A DNA stretch of 64,000 nucleotides from Limnobaculum xujianqingii (GTDB lineage Bacteria; Pseudomonadota; Gammaproteobacteria; Enterobacterales; Enterobacteriaceae), in the NCBI RefSeq assembly GCF_013394855.1, contig NZ_JABMLK010000002.1, positions 1,550,001 to 1,614,000 of the forward strand, in the 5' to 3' direction. The translations under genes were made by a program, and so were the position numbers. Shown here in pieces: positions 17,991 to 29,065 of the stretch (positions within the stretch are counted from its first letter, which is position 1; every line of letters begins with the position of its first letter). The notes beneath the pieces are model-generated. The model worked only from the letters and a program-made list of their open reading frames with translations. It was not told the DNA's origin and ran no database searches.

Positions 17991-18959
17991 TTAAACCACG
18001 CCAGCGCGCAGCATATCATGCATATGAACCACGCCTACTAACCGATCGCCTTCAGCTACCAGAACCGCGGTAATATGGCGTGACTGCATCAGATTCAGCG
18101 CTTCTACCGCCAGCATATCAGGACGAACGCGAATGCCGCCTTTGGTCATCAGATCGGCAATTTTAGCATTGCTAATCTCCACACCCTGATCGAAGACTCG
18201 ACGCAGGTCGCCATCGGTGAAAATCCCTTGAATTAACATATCGTCATTACAGATAACGGTCAGGCCCAGATTTTTTCTGGTAATTTCCACCAGCGCTTCG
18301 CGTAGTGACGCCTGATTACTCACCCGTGGAATTTCGTCACCGGTGTGCATAATATCACTAACGCGTAATAACAGTTTGCGTCCAAGAGCTCCCCCCGGAT
18401 GTGACAGGGCGAAATCGTCGGCGGTGAACCCTCTGGCCTCTAATAAAGCAACCGCTAATGCATCGCCCATAACCAGTGTCGCTGTGGTGCTGGTTGTTGG
18501 TGCCAGCCCCAACGGGCAAGCCTCCTGAGGAACGTTAATGCATAAGTGTGTATCGGCCGCTTTTCCCATTGAACTGTTTGGATTACCGGTCATACAGATC
18601 AATGGAATTTGTAAACGTTTAATCACCGGAATCAGCGCCATAATCTCACTGGATTCGCCAGAGTAAGAGATAGCAATCACAATGTCGTCGGCGGTGATCA
18701 TGCCTAAATCACCGTGGCTGGCTTCGGCAGGGTGAACAAAGAATGAAGGTGTTCCGGTACTGGCAAAAGAGGCCGCCATTTTACAGCCGATATGACCAGA
18801 CTTACCCATTCCCATGACCACGACTTTACCTTTACAGTGGAACATTAGCTCACAGGCGCGTGAAAAATCCTGATTGATATATTGATAGAGTTGTTCAAGC
18901 CCGGATCGTTCAATATCAAGAACCTGTTTTCCTGCTTGTTGAAAATCAAAGTTAGACAT
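17991..18959 (-). CDS. kdsD: Arabinose-5-phosphate isomerase KdsD
   Basis: This 322-residue protein has an N-terminal SIS sugar-isomerase domain (VVMGMGKSGHIGCK, SYSGESSE, EASHGDLGM) and two C-terminal CBS domains. It converts ribulose-5-phosphate to arabinose-5-phosphate, the first step to KDO. It is directly downstream of yrbG and upstream of kdsC. Confidence 0.95.
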   Translation of the reverse strand: MSNFDFQQAGKQVLDIERSGLEQLYQYINQDFSRACELMFHCKGKVVVMGMGKSGHIGCKMAASFASTGTPSFFVHPAEASHGDLGMITADDIVIAISYSGESSEIMALIPVIKRLQIPLICMTGNPNSSMGKAADTHLCINVPQEACPLGLAPTTSTTATLVMGDALAVALLEARGFTADDFALSHPGGALGRKLLLRVSDIMHTGDEIPRVSNQASLREALVEITRKNLGLTVICNDDMLIQGIFTDGDLRRVFDQGVEISNAKIADLMTKGGIRVRPDMLAVEALNLMQSRHITAVLVAEGDRLVGVVHMHDMLRAGVV

Positions 18960-19023
18960 TACTCGTTCTCACTGTCATCAATAAAGTTCCCTTTGTCTTA
19001 TTTTGGATCGAGGAAACTTAAAT

Positions 19024-19992
19024 TCAGGCGTACGCAGAATACATCAGCACACCAATATAAAGGGTAAAACCAGCCAGCAGCACTATTCCCATTGGCCGTG
19101 TTAAACGACGGCTGCGACCTACGCAGAGCAAGGTCAGAAGCAGGCTGGCTGCCAGCATAATCCAGTAATCACGGCGGAAGGCCTCGCTAAAGAAGCTACC
19201 CGGAGAAATTAATGCAGGTATCCCCATGACTACTAACATATTAAAGATATTCGAGCCAATCACATTGCCCAGCACCATATCATCTTCATGTTTATACATG
19301 CCGGTGATAGCGGTTGCTAATTCTGGCAGGCTGGTGCCAATAGCAATAATTGTGAGGCTTATCATCAGTTCACTCAAGCCTAAATAGCGGGCCACTACCG
19401 TGGCATTATCAACCGTTATTTTGGCGGCAATGGGTAAAACCAACACGCCTATTAGTATCCATAAAAACGCGACGGTTTGGCTTATCTCTTTGGGCGTTTC
19501 GGCTTCCTGACTAACCGAAAGTGAATCTGTTTCCCGCAGAAAAGTGCGTTTACTCATTTTGAATACCAGCACCATAAAGCTGATAAAGGCGAGCAGCAGG
19601 ATAATACCATCACTGCGACTAAGCTGGTTATCATAAAGGACAAAACCGGCCAGTAACATGATCAGAAACAGTAAGGGAGCTTCGCGTTTTAGCCGTTTAG
19701 AATGCAGACTTAATGGACGAATAATAGCAACGCATCCTAAAATGAGTAGGATATTAGTGATGTTTGAGCCAATCGCGTTACCAACCACCATATTGGTTTT
19801 GCCGTTAATCCCGGCGGTGACCGAAAATGCCAGCTCCGGCAGTGAGGTGCCTACTCCGGTGACCATAATGCCAACAGCAAGGCGTGGTACATTTAAACTG
19901 TTGGCGATAGCGGTAGCACCAAAAACTAAGCGGTTAGCACCATAAACCAGCAGAATGAGGCCAATAAACAGCATTACTATGGCGATCAGCAT
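19024..19992 (-). CDS. yrbG: Calcium/sodium antiporter YrbG
   Basis: This 322-residue membrane protein has about ten helices and the two inverted alpha repeats of the CaCA exchanger family (GVGTSLPELAFS...GNAIGSNITN and AIGTSLPELATA...GNVIGSNIFN). In E. coli yrbG is a non-essential inner-membrane exchanger gene located between mlaF and kdsD; the same arrangement is seen here, with mlaF divergent. Confidence 0.95.
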   Translation of the reverse strand: MLIAIVMLFIGLILLVYGANRLVFGATAIANSLNVPRLAVGIMVTGVGTSLPELAFSVTAGINGKTNMVVGNAIGSNITNILLILGCVAIIRPLSLHSKRLKREAPLLFLIMLLAGFVLYDNQLSRSDGIILLLAFISFMVLVFKMSKRTFLRETDSLSVSQEAETPKEISQTVAFLWILIGVLVLPIAAKITVDNATVVARYLGLSELMISLTIIAIGTSLPELATAITGMYKHEDDMVLGNVIGSNIFNMLVVMGIPALISPGSFFSEAFRRDYWIMLAASLLLTLLCVGRSRRLTRPMGIVLLAGFTLYIGVLMYSAYA

Positions 19993-20223
19993 GCGTTATC
20001 CTGTTTAAAATTGAACTTTTTCATTCATCTATTCGTCTTAGTCAGGTCAGATGGACAGTAATATTCAGGTGCCGTTTAGCATTATTATTGCTGAATTATC
20101 ACAAGGGCCTTTGGCTCAGGCTGAGAACATTGGTAAAATCCTTGAGTTAATTTTGACTGGCGTTGGATGAAAAGTAAAACACCGCCTGCGTTTCGGCCTC
20201 TGTTTATCAAGGGGAATGAAATG

Positions 20224-20252
20224 TTGAGCCAGAGTATATTAATACTTATGAT
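20224..20252 (+). promoter_or_regulatory. Candidate sigma-70 promoter for the mla operon
   Basis: TTGAGC (20224-20229) and TATGAT (20247-20252) are separated by 17 bp and lie 39 bp upstream of the mlaF start. Four of six -35 and five of six -10 bases fit consensus. The rest of the 299-bp yrbG-mlaF gap shows nothing else clear. Confidence 0.45.
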
Positions 20253-20291
20253 GGACGATATAAGTATTCATCCTGATAGTTTAAGGACGTT

Positions 20292-21095
20292 ATGATTAAA
20301 TCGGCAGCGAATTTGGTCGAAGTACGGGATATGTCGTTTTCCCGTAATGGTCGTCCAATATTTCAGGATATCAACCTGACGGTACCTCGTGGCAAAGTGA
20401 CTGCGATTATGGGACCTTCAGGCATTGGTAAAACCACATTATTACGGTTAATCGGTGGGCAATTGGCACCGGATAGCGGTGATATCATTTTTGATGGGGA
20501 TAATATCCCAACGCTTTCTCGTCGCCACCTGTATGAAGTCCGTAAAAAGATGAGCATGTTGTTCCAGTCAGGAGCTTTGTTCACCGATTTAACGGTGTTC
20601 GATAATGTGGCTTATCCTTTACGGGAACATACTAAATTACCCGAAGAATTGCTCCACAGTACCGTATTGATGAAGCTGGAGGCGGTTGGTTTGCGGGGCG
20701 CAGCTAACCTGATGCCGGCAGAGCTGTCGGGGGGTATGGCGCGTAGGGCTGCTTTGGCTCGGGCAATTGCTCTTGAACCTGAACTGATTATGTTCGATGA
20801 ACCTTTTGTCGGTCAGGATCCAATCACCATGGGCGTTCTGGTTAAACTTATTGATGAGCTTAACCATTCATTAGGTATCACCTGTATTGTTGTTTCACAT
20901 GATGTGCCGGAAGTTCTGAGCATTGCTGATTATGCTTATATTGTGGCGGAGCATCGTGTTATTGCAGAAGGAACGCCGGACGAATTACGTGCTAATCCTG
21001 ACCCTCGAGCCAGACAATTTCTGGACGGTGTGGCAGATGGCCCGGTTCCTTTCCGTTTTCCCGCCGGTGATTATAAAACGGAGTTACTAAGTTAA
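20292..21095 (+). CDS. mlaF: Phospholipid transport ABC ATPase MlaF
   Basis: This 267-residue ATPase has Walker [10 protein letters not shown], signature LSGGMARR and Walker [14 protein letters not shown]. It powers the MlaFEDB complex that moves phospholipids between the inner membrane and the periplasmic carrier MlaC, keeping the outer membrane asymmetric. Its stop overlaps the mlaE start (TAATG), the sign of a coupled operon. Confidence 0.97.
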   Translation: MIKSAANLVEVRDMSFSRNGRPIFQDINLTVPRGKVTAIMGPSGIGKTTLLRLIGGQLAPDSGDIIFDGDNIPTLSRRHLYEVRKKMSMLFQSGALFTDLTVFDNVAYPLREHTKLPEELLHSTVLMKLEAVGLRGAANLMPAELSGGMARRAALARAIALEPELIMFDEPFVGQDPITMGVLVKLIDELNHSLGITCIVVSHDVPEVLSIADYAYIVAEHRVIAEGTPDELRANPDPRARQFLDGVADGPVPFRFPAGDYKTELLS

Positions 21096-21877
21096 TGTTG
21101 CTACAGGCATTGGCGTCTTTAGGACGCCGTGGTATCCAATTTTGCACCTCTTTTGGCCGTTCCGGGCTGATGTTGTATGGGGCACTGGTTGGAAAGCCGG
21201 AGTTTCGCAAGCAATGGCCGCTTTTACTCAAGCAACTGTATGTTGTTGGTGTTCAGTCACTGCTGATTATTATGGTTTCTGGCTTGTTTATCGGTATGGT
21301 TCTGGGCTTGCAGGGCTACCTGATTCTTACTACCTATAGCGCTGAAGCCAGCCTGGGTATGATGGTGGCACTCTCTTTATTGCGCGAACTGGGACCGGTT
21401 GTTACTGCATTACTGTTTGCCGGTCGGGCAGGTTCAGCGTTAACCGCAGAGATTGGCCTGATGAAGGCGACAGAACAGCTTTCCAGCCTGGAGATGATGG
21501 CCATTGACCCACTGCGCCGGGTGATTACCCCACGTTTTTGGGCTGGTTTTATCAGTATGCCGGTGCTAACTGCTATTTTTGTTGCGGTCGGTATTCTGGG
21601 CGGAGCAATGGTTGGCGTGGACTGGAAAGGAATCGATGATGGTTTCTTCTGGGCTGCGATGCAGGACTCCGTTAGCTGGCACACCGACCTGCTGAACTGT
21701 TTAATTAAAAGTGTAGTATTTGCAATCACAGTAACCTGGATTGCGCTTTATAATGGCTATGACTGTATTCCGACATCGGAAGGAATTAGCCAGGCGACTA
21801 CTCGTACCGTCGTACATGCCTCTCTCGCCGTATTAGGTGTAGATTTTGTACTGACCGCAATGATGTTTGGGAATTAA
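21095..21877 (+). CDS. mlaE: Phospholipid transport permease MlaE
   Basis: This 260-residue membrane protein has about five or six helices and the conserved MlaE motif around [27 protein letters not shown], written here only in part: LLRELGP and AGRAGSA are key. It forms the channel dimer of MlaFEDB. It follows mlaF with a one-base overlap and is followed by mlaD after four bases. Confidence 0.97.
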   Translation: MLLQALASLGRRGIQFCTSFGRSGLMLYGALVGKPEFRKQWPLLLKQLYVVGVQSLLIIMVSGLFIGMVLGLQGYLILTTYSAEASLGMMVALSLLRELGPVVTALLFAGRAGSALTAEIGLMKATEQLSSLEMMAIDPLRRVITPRFWAGFISMPVLTAIFVAVGILGGAMVGVDWKGIDDGFFWAAMQDSVSWHTDLLNCLIKSVVFAITVTWIALYNGYDCIPTSEGISQATTRTVVHASLAVLGVDFVLTAMMFGN

Positions 21878-21881
21878 ATCG

Positions 21882-22397
21882 ATGCAAAGTAAAAAAACGG
21901 AAATCTGGGTAGGGGTGTTCATGCTGATTGGTCTGTGCTCACTTTTATTCCTGTGTTTAAAAGTCGCAGATGTGAAATCTTTGGGCAATGAGCCAACTTA
22001 TCGGCTTTACGCGACATTTGATAACATCGGCGGTTTAAAAGCGCGTTCCCCGGTGAGAGTAGGGGGAGTTTTGGTTGGTCGTGTGGCTGATATTACTCTT
22101 GATCAAAAGACCTACTTCCCGCGCGTAGCAATTGATATGCAGCAGCGTTTTAATCATATTCCGGATACCAGCTCTTTATCGATTCGCACTTCAGGTCTGT
22201 TAGGTGAGCAATTCCTGGCGATGAATATTGGCTTTGAAGATGAAGATATGGGGACCAAAATTCTGAAAGATGGCGATGAGATTAAAGATACCAAGTCAGC
22301 GATGGTATTGGAGGATCTGATCGGTCAGTTCTTATATAAAAGCGGCGGTGATGAAAAACCTGCTGATGAAGGCACTGCGCCTGCTCCGGCTCATTAA
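21882..22397 (+). CDS. mlaD: Phospholipid transport MCE-domain protein MlaD
   Basis: This 171-residue protein has one N-terminal helix and a single MCE domain (YATFDNIGGLKARSPVRVGG). It forms the hexameric ring on MlaE in the periplasm. The ATG at 21882 gives the family N-terminus MQSKKTEIWVG and has GGGAA upstream; the frame opens 15 bases earlier inside mlaE. The C-terminal tail is short and Pro/Ala-rich. Confidence 0.96.
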   Translation: MQSKKTEIWVGVFMLIGLCSLLFLCLKVADVKSLGNEPTYRLYATFDNIGGLKARSPVRVGGVLVGRVADITLDQKTYFPRVAIDMQQRFNHIPDTSSLSIRTSGLLGEQFLAMNIGFEDEDMGTKILKDGDEIKDTKSAMVLEDLIGQFLYKSGGDEKPADEGTAPAPAH

Positions 22398-22481
22398 GAT
22401 ATCCGGCTGGCAAAAGGTTGGTTGCGGAGTTAACCATGTTTATTCAACATTATGGACAACAGTAGGATAAGAGGAACAGCT

Positions 22482-23114
22482 ATGTTAAAACGTTTTATGA
22501 TGGCAGCACTTTTCATGATTGCCCCTTTGGCGGCAAATGCAGCTGATGCCAGTAATCCTTACCAGCAGATGCAAGTTGCGGCGGAAAAGGTATTTACCCG
22601 CCTGACCAATGAGCAACCTAAGATTAAACAAAACCCTGACTATTTACGTACCGTAGTGAAGGAAGAGCTCCTTCCTTACATTCAAGTGAAATATGCAGGT
22701 GCTTTGGTGTTAGGTCGTTATTATCGTGATGCAACCCCGGCACAGCGCGATGCTTATATGCCAGCCTTTGAAGCCTATATGGAGCAGGCTTATGGTCAGG
22801 CGCTTGCTATGTATAATGGTCAAAAGTATCAAATTGCCCCTGAACAACCATTAGGTGATAAAGATAACGTTTCTATCCGTATTACCATTAATGACACCAA
22901 CGGTCGTCCACCAATTCGTCTGGATTTCCAATGGCGTAAAAACACCAAAACCGGTGAATGGCAGGCTTATGACATGATTGCTGAAGGTATCAGTATGATT
23001 ACCACTAAGCAAAATGAGTGGGCTGAAACTCTGCGCCGTGATGGTGTTGATGGCTTAACTAAACAGCTGAAGGCTCTGGCCAGTCAGCGAATTACGCTGG
23101 ATGATAAAAAATAA
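22482..23114 (+). CDS. mlaC: Periplasmic phospholipid carrier MlaC
   Basis: This 210-residue protein has a signal peptide (cleavage near ANAADA) and the MlaC/Ttg2D fold, which holds one phospholipid and carries it between MlaD and the outer-membrane MlaA-porin complex. The ATG at 22482 has an AAGAGGAA site nine nt upstream; an in-frame ATG at 22452 is less likely. Its stop overlaps the mlaB start (TAATG). Confidence 0.96.
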   Translation: MLKRFMMAALFMIAPLAANAADASNPYQQMQVAAEKVFTRLTNEQPKIKQNPDYLRTVVKEELLPYIQVKYAGALVLGRYYRDATPAQRDAYMPAFEAYMEQAYGQALAMYNGQKYQIAPEQPLGDKDNVSIRITINDTNGRPPIRLDFQWRKNTKTGEWQAYDMIAEGISMITTKQNEWAETLRRDGVDGLTKQLKALASQRITLDDKK

Positions 23115-23434
23115 TGCAGAACGCTCTGAACTGGCAGGCTGAAAATGGCGTAATAACGTTAAGCGGTGATTTAGATCGTGAAACGTTACTGCCGTTCTGG
23201 AAAGTTCGGCAGCAGGTTATCGGTGCTGATATAACAACGATTGACGTGTCGGCTTTGTCCCGGGTGGATTCTGCGGGGCTGGCGATGTTGGTTCATTTAC
23301 TTGATGAAGGTGAATCACGCAAACAGCCGCTAAAACTGACGGGAATGACAGAGAAGCTGCAGATGTTGGCATCTCTGTATAATCTGCAACAAATTATTCA
23401 GCCTTACCTCGTGAGTACACCAACTATGGTGTGA
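23114..23434 (+). CDS. mlaB: STAS-domain protein MlaB
   Basis: This 106-residue STAS protein has the conserved segment DVSALSRVDSAGLAMLVHL. MlaB binds MlaF and is needed for its assembly and activity. It is the last gene of mlaFEDCB and is followed by a strong terminator. Confidence 0.93.
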   Translation: MQNALNWQAENGVITLSGDLDRETLLPFWKVRQQVIGADITTIDVSALSRVDSAGLAMLVHLLDEGESRKQPLKLTGMTEKLQMLASLYNLQQIIQPYLVSTPTMV

Positions 23435-23465
23435 TAGTATGTTCATCAGGCTGATTTGAAATGAG

Positions 23466-23505
23466 TCGCGGAGATATAGTCATCTATATCTCCGCGATGT
23501 TTTTA
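23466..23505 (+). terminator. Terminator of the mla operon
   Basis: Perfect 14-bp arms, TCGCGGAGATATAG (23466-23479) and its complement (23484-23497), are closed by a TCAT loop and followed by TGTTTTTAT. Confidence 0.92.
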
Positions 23506-23587
23506 TAACGAATCAGAACTTATGTGCTAATTTAAACTGTTTTCTATTCTGAAAAACAGAACTTTTCTGATTAATATAGTGAAGACG

Positions 23588-23842
23588 ATGGATACTAACG
23601 AAATAAGACAAATTTTGCTCGATGCATTAAATCTGCAAGATGTTCGCGTCACGGGTGACGGTAGCCATTTTCAGGTGATTGCCATTGGTGATATGTTTGA
23701 AGGTATGAGCCGCGTTAAACAGCAGCAGGCAGTTTATGCTCCGCTGATGGAATACATTTCCGATAACCGCATTCATGCACTGTCGATTAAAGCTTATACC
23801 CCGACAGAGTGGGAACGCGACCGCAAACTGAGCGGTTTGTAA
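23588..23842 (+). CDS. ibaG: BolA-family iron-sulfur metabolism protein IbaG
   Basis: This 84-residue protein matches IbaG/YrbA, with the BolA helix-turn-helix core ([21 protein letters not shown]) and the conserved [10 protein letters not shown] segment carrying the conserved histidine region. BolA proteins work with monothiol glutaredoxins in Fe-S trafficking. I chose the ATG at 23588; a GTG lies 9 bases upstream in frame. It stands between the mla terminator and murA, as in E. coli. Confidence 0.93.
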   Translation: MDTNEIRQILLDALNLQDVRVTGDGSHFQVIAIGDMFEGMSRVKQQQAVYAPLMEYISDNRIHALSIKAYTPTEWERDRKLSGL

Positions 23843-23897
23843 TTGGGTACATAACCCATACGGGCCGTTAGTGATTTTATCTGTGCTGATTAAATAA

Positions 23898-25232
<1,335 letters not shown>

Positions 25233-25261
25233 CAGTTAGGTTGGTTATTTGATTGAAGTTG

Positions 25262-25297
25262 AAAGGGCGCGGGATATAGGATCTGCGCCCTTTTTTG
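25262..25297 (+). terminator. murA terminator
   Basis: AAGGGCGC pairs with GCGCCCTT around an AT-rich loop, followed by TTTTTT (25291-25296). Confidence 0.85.
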
Positions 25298-25328
25298 TTG
25301 ATAAATCCAAAAATCGGCTTCAATGAAT

Positions 25329-25492
25329 ATTCCGGTCGTTAAGTCAGCAGTGCTTATATTGGCTTTGTGCTCGACCGGAAGACCGTCTGTACTTGGCTTT
25401 GGTGAGCGTCGGGCCTACCTTTCCTATGGGCGCTTCGTTGGCTGACGCCAAGTCGACCCAAACGGAAAGGTCTCCCGACGATTGACTATTTT
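25329..25492 (+). repeat. Dispersed structured repeat, copy 2
   Basis: Left stem TTCCGGTCG (from 25330) with CGACCGGAA; right stem CGTCGGG with CCCGACG, extended by CCTTTCC with GGAAAGG, around the inner element CTTCGTTGGCTGACGCCAAG. It lies in the convergent gap between murA and degS, flanked by a terminator on each side, so it belongs to neither gene. See copies at 1648, 47515 and the half copy at 55324. Confidence 0.78.
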
Positions 25493-25528
25493 TAGATATA
25501 AATTTATTACCTGAGTTTGCCATCAATT

Positions 25529-25552
25529 AAAAAGGGCGCAGATGCGCCCTTG
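25529..25552 (-). terminator. degS terminator
   Basis: On the minus strand AAGGGCGCA pairs with TGCGCCCTT (9-bp arms, 2-base spacer) and TTTTTAATT overlaps the end of the stem, 28 bases after the degS stop. Confidence 0.8.
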
Positions 25553-25580
25553 CTGTTTTTATTTAACTGTATGGAATGAA

Positions 25581-26654
25581 TTAGTTGTTCTGCGCTGGGT
25601 ATTCGGAGATTTTTAGTGTGAAGGTCAGGCGCTGGCCCTGACGTAATACGATCACCGGAATATTGGTTCCCGGGCGGATCTCTGATACTTCATCCATGAC
25701 TTCAATGGCGGAGGTTGCTGGTTTGTTGTTGACGTTAACCAAAATATCTCCGACTAGCAGGCCAGCTTCTTCTGCCGGACCTCCAGGGGTTACGGAGCGT
25801 ACCAGTATTCCCTGTAACCGATCGAATGGACTACCCTGATTTTGCATCTGGCTGAATTCACGGCCTTCAATACCGATAAAGCCACGAATCACTCGACCGT
25901 CCCGGATAAGCTTATTCATGATTTTAGTGGCAAGTTCGGTAGGAATTGCAAAGCCAATGCCTTCAGGGGTATCACCATCGGTACGTTTGTCTAATGACAG
26001 GGTATTGATACCTACTAACTCGCCCAGAGAATTAATCAATGCACCACCAGAGTTGCCGTGGTTAATTGATGCGTCAGTTTGCAGCAGGTTTTGTCGACCG
26101 TAAGGGCTAAGACTGGTTCGTCCGGTGGCGCTGATGATGCCCTGAGTAACGGTTTGTCCAAGGTTATAGGGGTTACCAATTGCCAGCACCACATCACCAA
26201 CGTGAGGTGAACGTTTTGAGTTAATTGGAATGACCGGCAGGTTGTCTTCTTTAATTTTGAGGACGGCTAAATCGGTTAACGTATCGGCACCCACTAAAAT
26301 TGCTTCATAAACCTGACCATTTTGTAATGTGATAATGACCTGGTCAGCATTCAGGATAACGTGCCTGTTAGTAATGATATAACCTTTCTTATTCATAATA
26401 ACGCCAGATCCAAGGGTGTTAATTCCCAATGTATTCTGGCTGGAAGAACTAAGAGCGCTACGGTTATAGACGTTAACAACAGCAGGAGCGGCACGCTTGA
26501 CAGCACTGTTATAGCTTAATGGTGACTCACTAAGCGGTAAACTCAGGGAATTGTTAAACAACCCCGACGCATCACGCAGTGAGGGAAATATCAGCAGTAG
26601 AGCAGCGGCAATAATTAAGCCAATAATTATCGAACGTAACAGTTTGGCAAACAT
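25581..26654 (-). CDS. degS: Outer membrane stress sensor protease DegS
   Basis: This 357-residue protein has an N-terminal membrane anchor (MFAKLLRSIIIGLIIAAALL), a trypsin-like domain with the catalytic triad in TNRHVI, LTDLAVL and GNSGGAL, and one PDZ domain. DegS senses misfolded outer-membrane proteins through the PDZ domain and cuts RseA, releasing sigma-E. The ATG at 26654 gives the family N-terminus; the open frame continues 60 bases upstream without family support. It lies downstream of degQ, as in E. coli. Confidence 0.95.
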   Translation of the reverse strand: MFAKLLRSIIIGLIIAAALLLIFPSLRDASGLFNNSLSLPLSESPLSYNSAVKRAAPAVVNVYNRSALSSSSQNTLGINTLGSGVIMNKKGYIITNRHVILNADQVIITLQNGQVYEAILVGADTLTDLAVLKIKEDNLPVIPINSKRSPHVGDVVLAIGNPYNLGQTVTQGIISATGRTSLSPYGRQNLLQTDASINHGNSGGALINSLGELVGINTLSLDKRTDGDTPEGIGFAIPTELATKIMNKLIRDGRVIRGFIGIEGREFSQMQNQGSPFDRLQGILVRSVTPGGPAEEAGLLVGDILVNVNNKPATSAIEVMDEVSEIRPGTNIPVIVLRQGQRLTFTLKISEYPAQNN

Positions 26655-26700
26655 GCATATCGTCAAAAATAGTAAAGGTAAGGAAGGATACCATGACTTG

Positions 26701-26731
26701 AACGGATACGGCATAGTGCCGTATCCGTTTT
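26701..26731. repeat. Hairpin between degQ and degS with a T-run on the opposite strand
   Basis: AACGGATACGGC (26701-26712) pairs with GCCGTATCCGTT (26718-26729) around ATAGT, followed on the plus strand by a T-run. degS and degQ both read minus, so on their strand the U-tract is absent. It may act as an mRNA stem between the genes or as a terminator for antisense transcription. Confidence 0.5.
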
Positions 26732-26742
26732 TGCGATCGGTA

Positions 26743-28116
26743 TTAACGCAGAATCAGATAGATATTGTCATCACCGCGTAAAATATTGAGTGCCAGCACA
26801 TTTGGCTTGCTGTCCAGTATTTTGCGCAGCTCACCAATATTGGTGGTACGGTCGCTGTTGACCCCAATGATCATATCGCCAGCTTTTAAGCCACTCTGAG
26901 CAGCCGGAGAGCCTTTTTCTACGTCTTTAATCATCACGCCTTTGGTGCCTTTAACTTCACCATTGTTGAAGCTGGCGCCTTGCAGGGCAGGGGAAAGAGA
27001 CTCGGCACTGATAGAAGACTGATCGCTGTTTTGCAGTTCGACATTGACTTCCATCGGTTTGCCTTCGCGTAGCAGACCCATTTTCACTTTCTTACCGGCA
27101 CCAGCGGTGGCAACTTTAGCCCGCAACTCGGCAAAACTGCTGATGGCTTTACCATCCAGAGAAACAATCACGTCACCGGATTTAATACCGGCTTGTGCCG
27201 CCGCAGATTTTGGCAGAACTTCACTCACAAATGCGCCGCGCTGAGCGTCCACTTTAAATGCTTTTGCCATTTCAGCAGTCATTTCACTGCCTTTAATGCC
27301 CAGCATGCCGCGTTTAACTTCACCGTATTTAATTAACTGATCGGTCAGGTTTTGCACCATATTACTCGGGATAGCAAAGCCGATACCTACGTTACCGCCG
27401 CTAGGGGCGAGGATCGCGGTATTAATACCAATCAGTTCACCGTTAAGGTTAACCAGCGCGCCGCCGGAGTTACCACGGTTAATGGATGCATCCGTCTGAA
27501 TAAAGTTTTCCAGACCCTCCAGATTCAGACCACTACGGCCTAACGCGGAGATAATACCGGATGTAGCGGTCTGGCCCAGACCAAATGGGTTACCTACCGC
27601 AACGGCGAAATCACCAACGCGCAGGCTGTCAGAGTCGGACATCTTAATTGAGGTCAGATCTTTTGGATTAGAATCGGTTAACTGTAATAGTGCGATATCA
27701 GACTGCTCATCGCGTCCAATCAGTTTTGCCTGATACTCTTTACCGTTATTCAACTGAACGCGAATTTTGTCCGCATTGTTAATAACGTGGTTATTGGTAA
27801 CCACATAACCTTTCTCAGCATTGATGATGACACCTGAGCCCAATCCTTCAAATGGACGAGAGCTTTGTTGTTCAGATGGCATGTTTGGACCAAAGAAGAA
27901 TTTAAATTCTTCAGGGATTCGCTGACGCTGAACTTGTGTACCTTCAACATATACGCTGACCACAGCAGGAAGAACTTTGTCCAGCATTGGAGCCAGACTA
28001 GGAACTTGCTCTCCGGCGACAGTGGTTGGTAAAGCCGCATTAGCGACCGGTACTGAGGAAAAAGTTAATCCCAGGCTGACTGTCAGGGCGCTTAATAATA
28101 AAGTGGTTTTTTTCAT
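26743..28116 (-). CDS. degQ: Periplasmic serine endoprotease DegQ
   Basis: This 457-residue protein has a signal peptide (cleavage near ANAALP), a protease domain with triad His (NNHVIN), Asp (QSDIALL) and Ser (GNSGGAL), and two PDZ domains. DegQ is a chaperone-protease of the DegP/HtrA family that clears misfolded periplasmic proteins. The short LA loop (about residues 65-90) is closer to DegQ than DegP, and the position next to degS supports DegQ. Confidence 0.94.
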   Translation of the reverse strand: MKKTTLLLSALTVSLGLTFSSVPVANAALPTTVAGEQVPSLAPMLDKVLPAVVSVYVEGTQVQRQRIPEEFKFFFGPNMPSEQQSSRPFEGLGSGVIINAEKGYVVTNNHVINNADKIRVQLNNGKEYQAKLIGRDEQSDIALLQLTDSNPKDLTSIKMSDSDSLRVGDFAVAVGNPFGLGQTATSGIISALGRSGLNLEGLENFIQTDASINRGNSGGALVNLNGELIGINTAILAPSGGNVGIGFAIPSNMVQNLTDQLIKYGEVKRGMLGIKGSEMTAEMAKAFKVDAQRGAFVSEVLPKSAAAQAGIKSGDVIVSLDGKAISSFAELRAKVATAGAGKKVKMGLLREGKPMEVNVELQNSDQSSISAESLSPALQGASFNNGEVKGTKGVMIKDVEKGSPAAQSGLKAGDMIIGVNSDRTTNIGELRKILDSKPNVLALNILRGDDNIYLILR

Positions 28117-28324
28117 GGATGATTACTCTCAATACCAACAGGTTACATGTTTAAACTATTACAAAATAGTGTAGCTATTGCTATGACTGTAAGTAGTGTC
28201 AAAAAGTTCATGATTCAAGCGCCAGCAAGGGTTGAAATCGGCAGTATCAATAAATGTGATACGCTTCAAATTCAGTTGAGGCGCAGATAAAACGAATAAA
28301 GTAAAGAAAGGTAATTAATTGTAG

Positions 28325-28360
28325 CAGAAGAAAATGACGCTATCGGGGTTGATAGCGTCA
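28325..28360 (-). terminator. zapG terminator
   Basis: On the minus strand TGACGCTATC and GATAGCGTCA form a perfect 10-bp stem (28335-28360) with a 6-base loop, followed by TTTTCTTCTG. It starts 9 bases after the zapG stop. Confidence 0.82.
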
Positions 28361-28369
28361 TCAGAGATT

Positions 28370-28780
28370 TTAGTCTTTGCGTTCCGGGCGGAATAATCCG
28401 GAAGCGCCTTCAGAGTAATCCCGCGGCGGGATATCAGCCGACAGCTGATCCTGTTCTGAAGCAGAAGAAACAGGCTTATAGTTGATATAGCTAAATGGAT
28501 TATCGCTGGTGGCCATATCAGGTAACAGCGCAGTTGAACTTTTAATCATATGCTTCTGGAACTGACGATAATCTTGAGCCATTTTTTCTAACAGCTCTGC
28601 GCTGTGGGAAAAGTGACTAACCAGCTCCTGACGGTAAGCTTCCAGCTCTGCCTTATTCTTATTAAGCTCCTGCTGTAATGCAGTTTGTTGACGTAGTTTT
28701 CTGTTACCAAAACGCATAGCTAAAGCGCCAATGATAAGACCAACAACTAAGCCAGCAATCAGTGCATACTCCCAAGTCAT
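28370..28780 (-). CDS. zapG: Cell division/envelope protein ZapG (YhcB)
   Basis: This 136-residue protein has one N-terminal membrane helix (YALIAGLVVGLIIGALAM), a coiled-coil cytoplasmic region (about residues 28-80) and the conserved NPFSYINYKPV-like segment, all typical of YhcB/ZapG (DUF1043). It links envelope synthesis and division. It is upstream of degQ, as in E. coli; the usual divergent neighbour zapE is absent. Confidence 0.93.
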   Translation of the reverse strand: MTWEYALIAGLVVGLIIGALAMRFGNRKLRQQTALQQELNKNKAELEAYRQELVSHFSHSAELLEKMAQDYRQFQKHMIKSSTALLPDMATSDNPFSYINYKPVSSASEQDQLSADIPPRDYSEGASGLFRPERKD

Positions 28781-29065
28781 ATTGACTCCTTTTTACGGTC
28801 ACGAATTACAGAGGGGCAATCCCGGATAACAGAGTGATAGTGGAACAAGTAATCTTTTACTGATAGTTATGTACTCACCTTACCAGTGAAATCCACTTAC
28901 TCAATTTTTACCCACCAACTATACCTGTAAATGGTGCTCCGGGGGAACCTCGTTCGACATTTCCTTATATCTTACCATGATAAAACGCACTTTTTAATCT
29001 TAAAGCTGTAATGGAAGTTTTACGGTTCTGTCTGCAGTAATGTTTTATTTATTAATCTTTTAATA
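28781..29065. other. Junction between zapG and the citrate locus
   Basis: These 285 bases hold the zapG promoter region and the downstream flank of citB. I looked for a trace of zapE in both directions and saw none, nor any inverted terminal repeats or transposase debris. No clear terminator follows citB. Confidence 0.4.

Noticed and set aside
28781..29065. A possible zapE remnant
   Set aside because: I read both strands and found no ZapE-like ATPase motif or frame.
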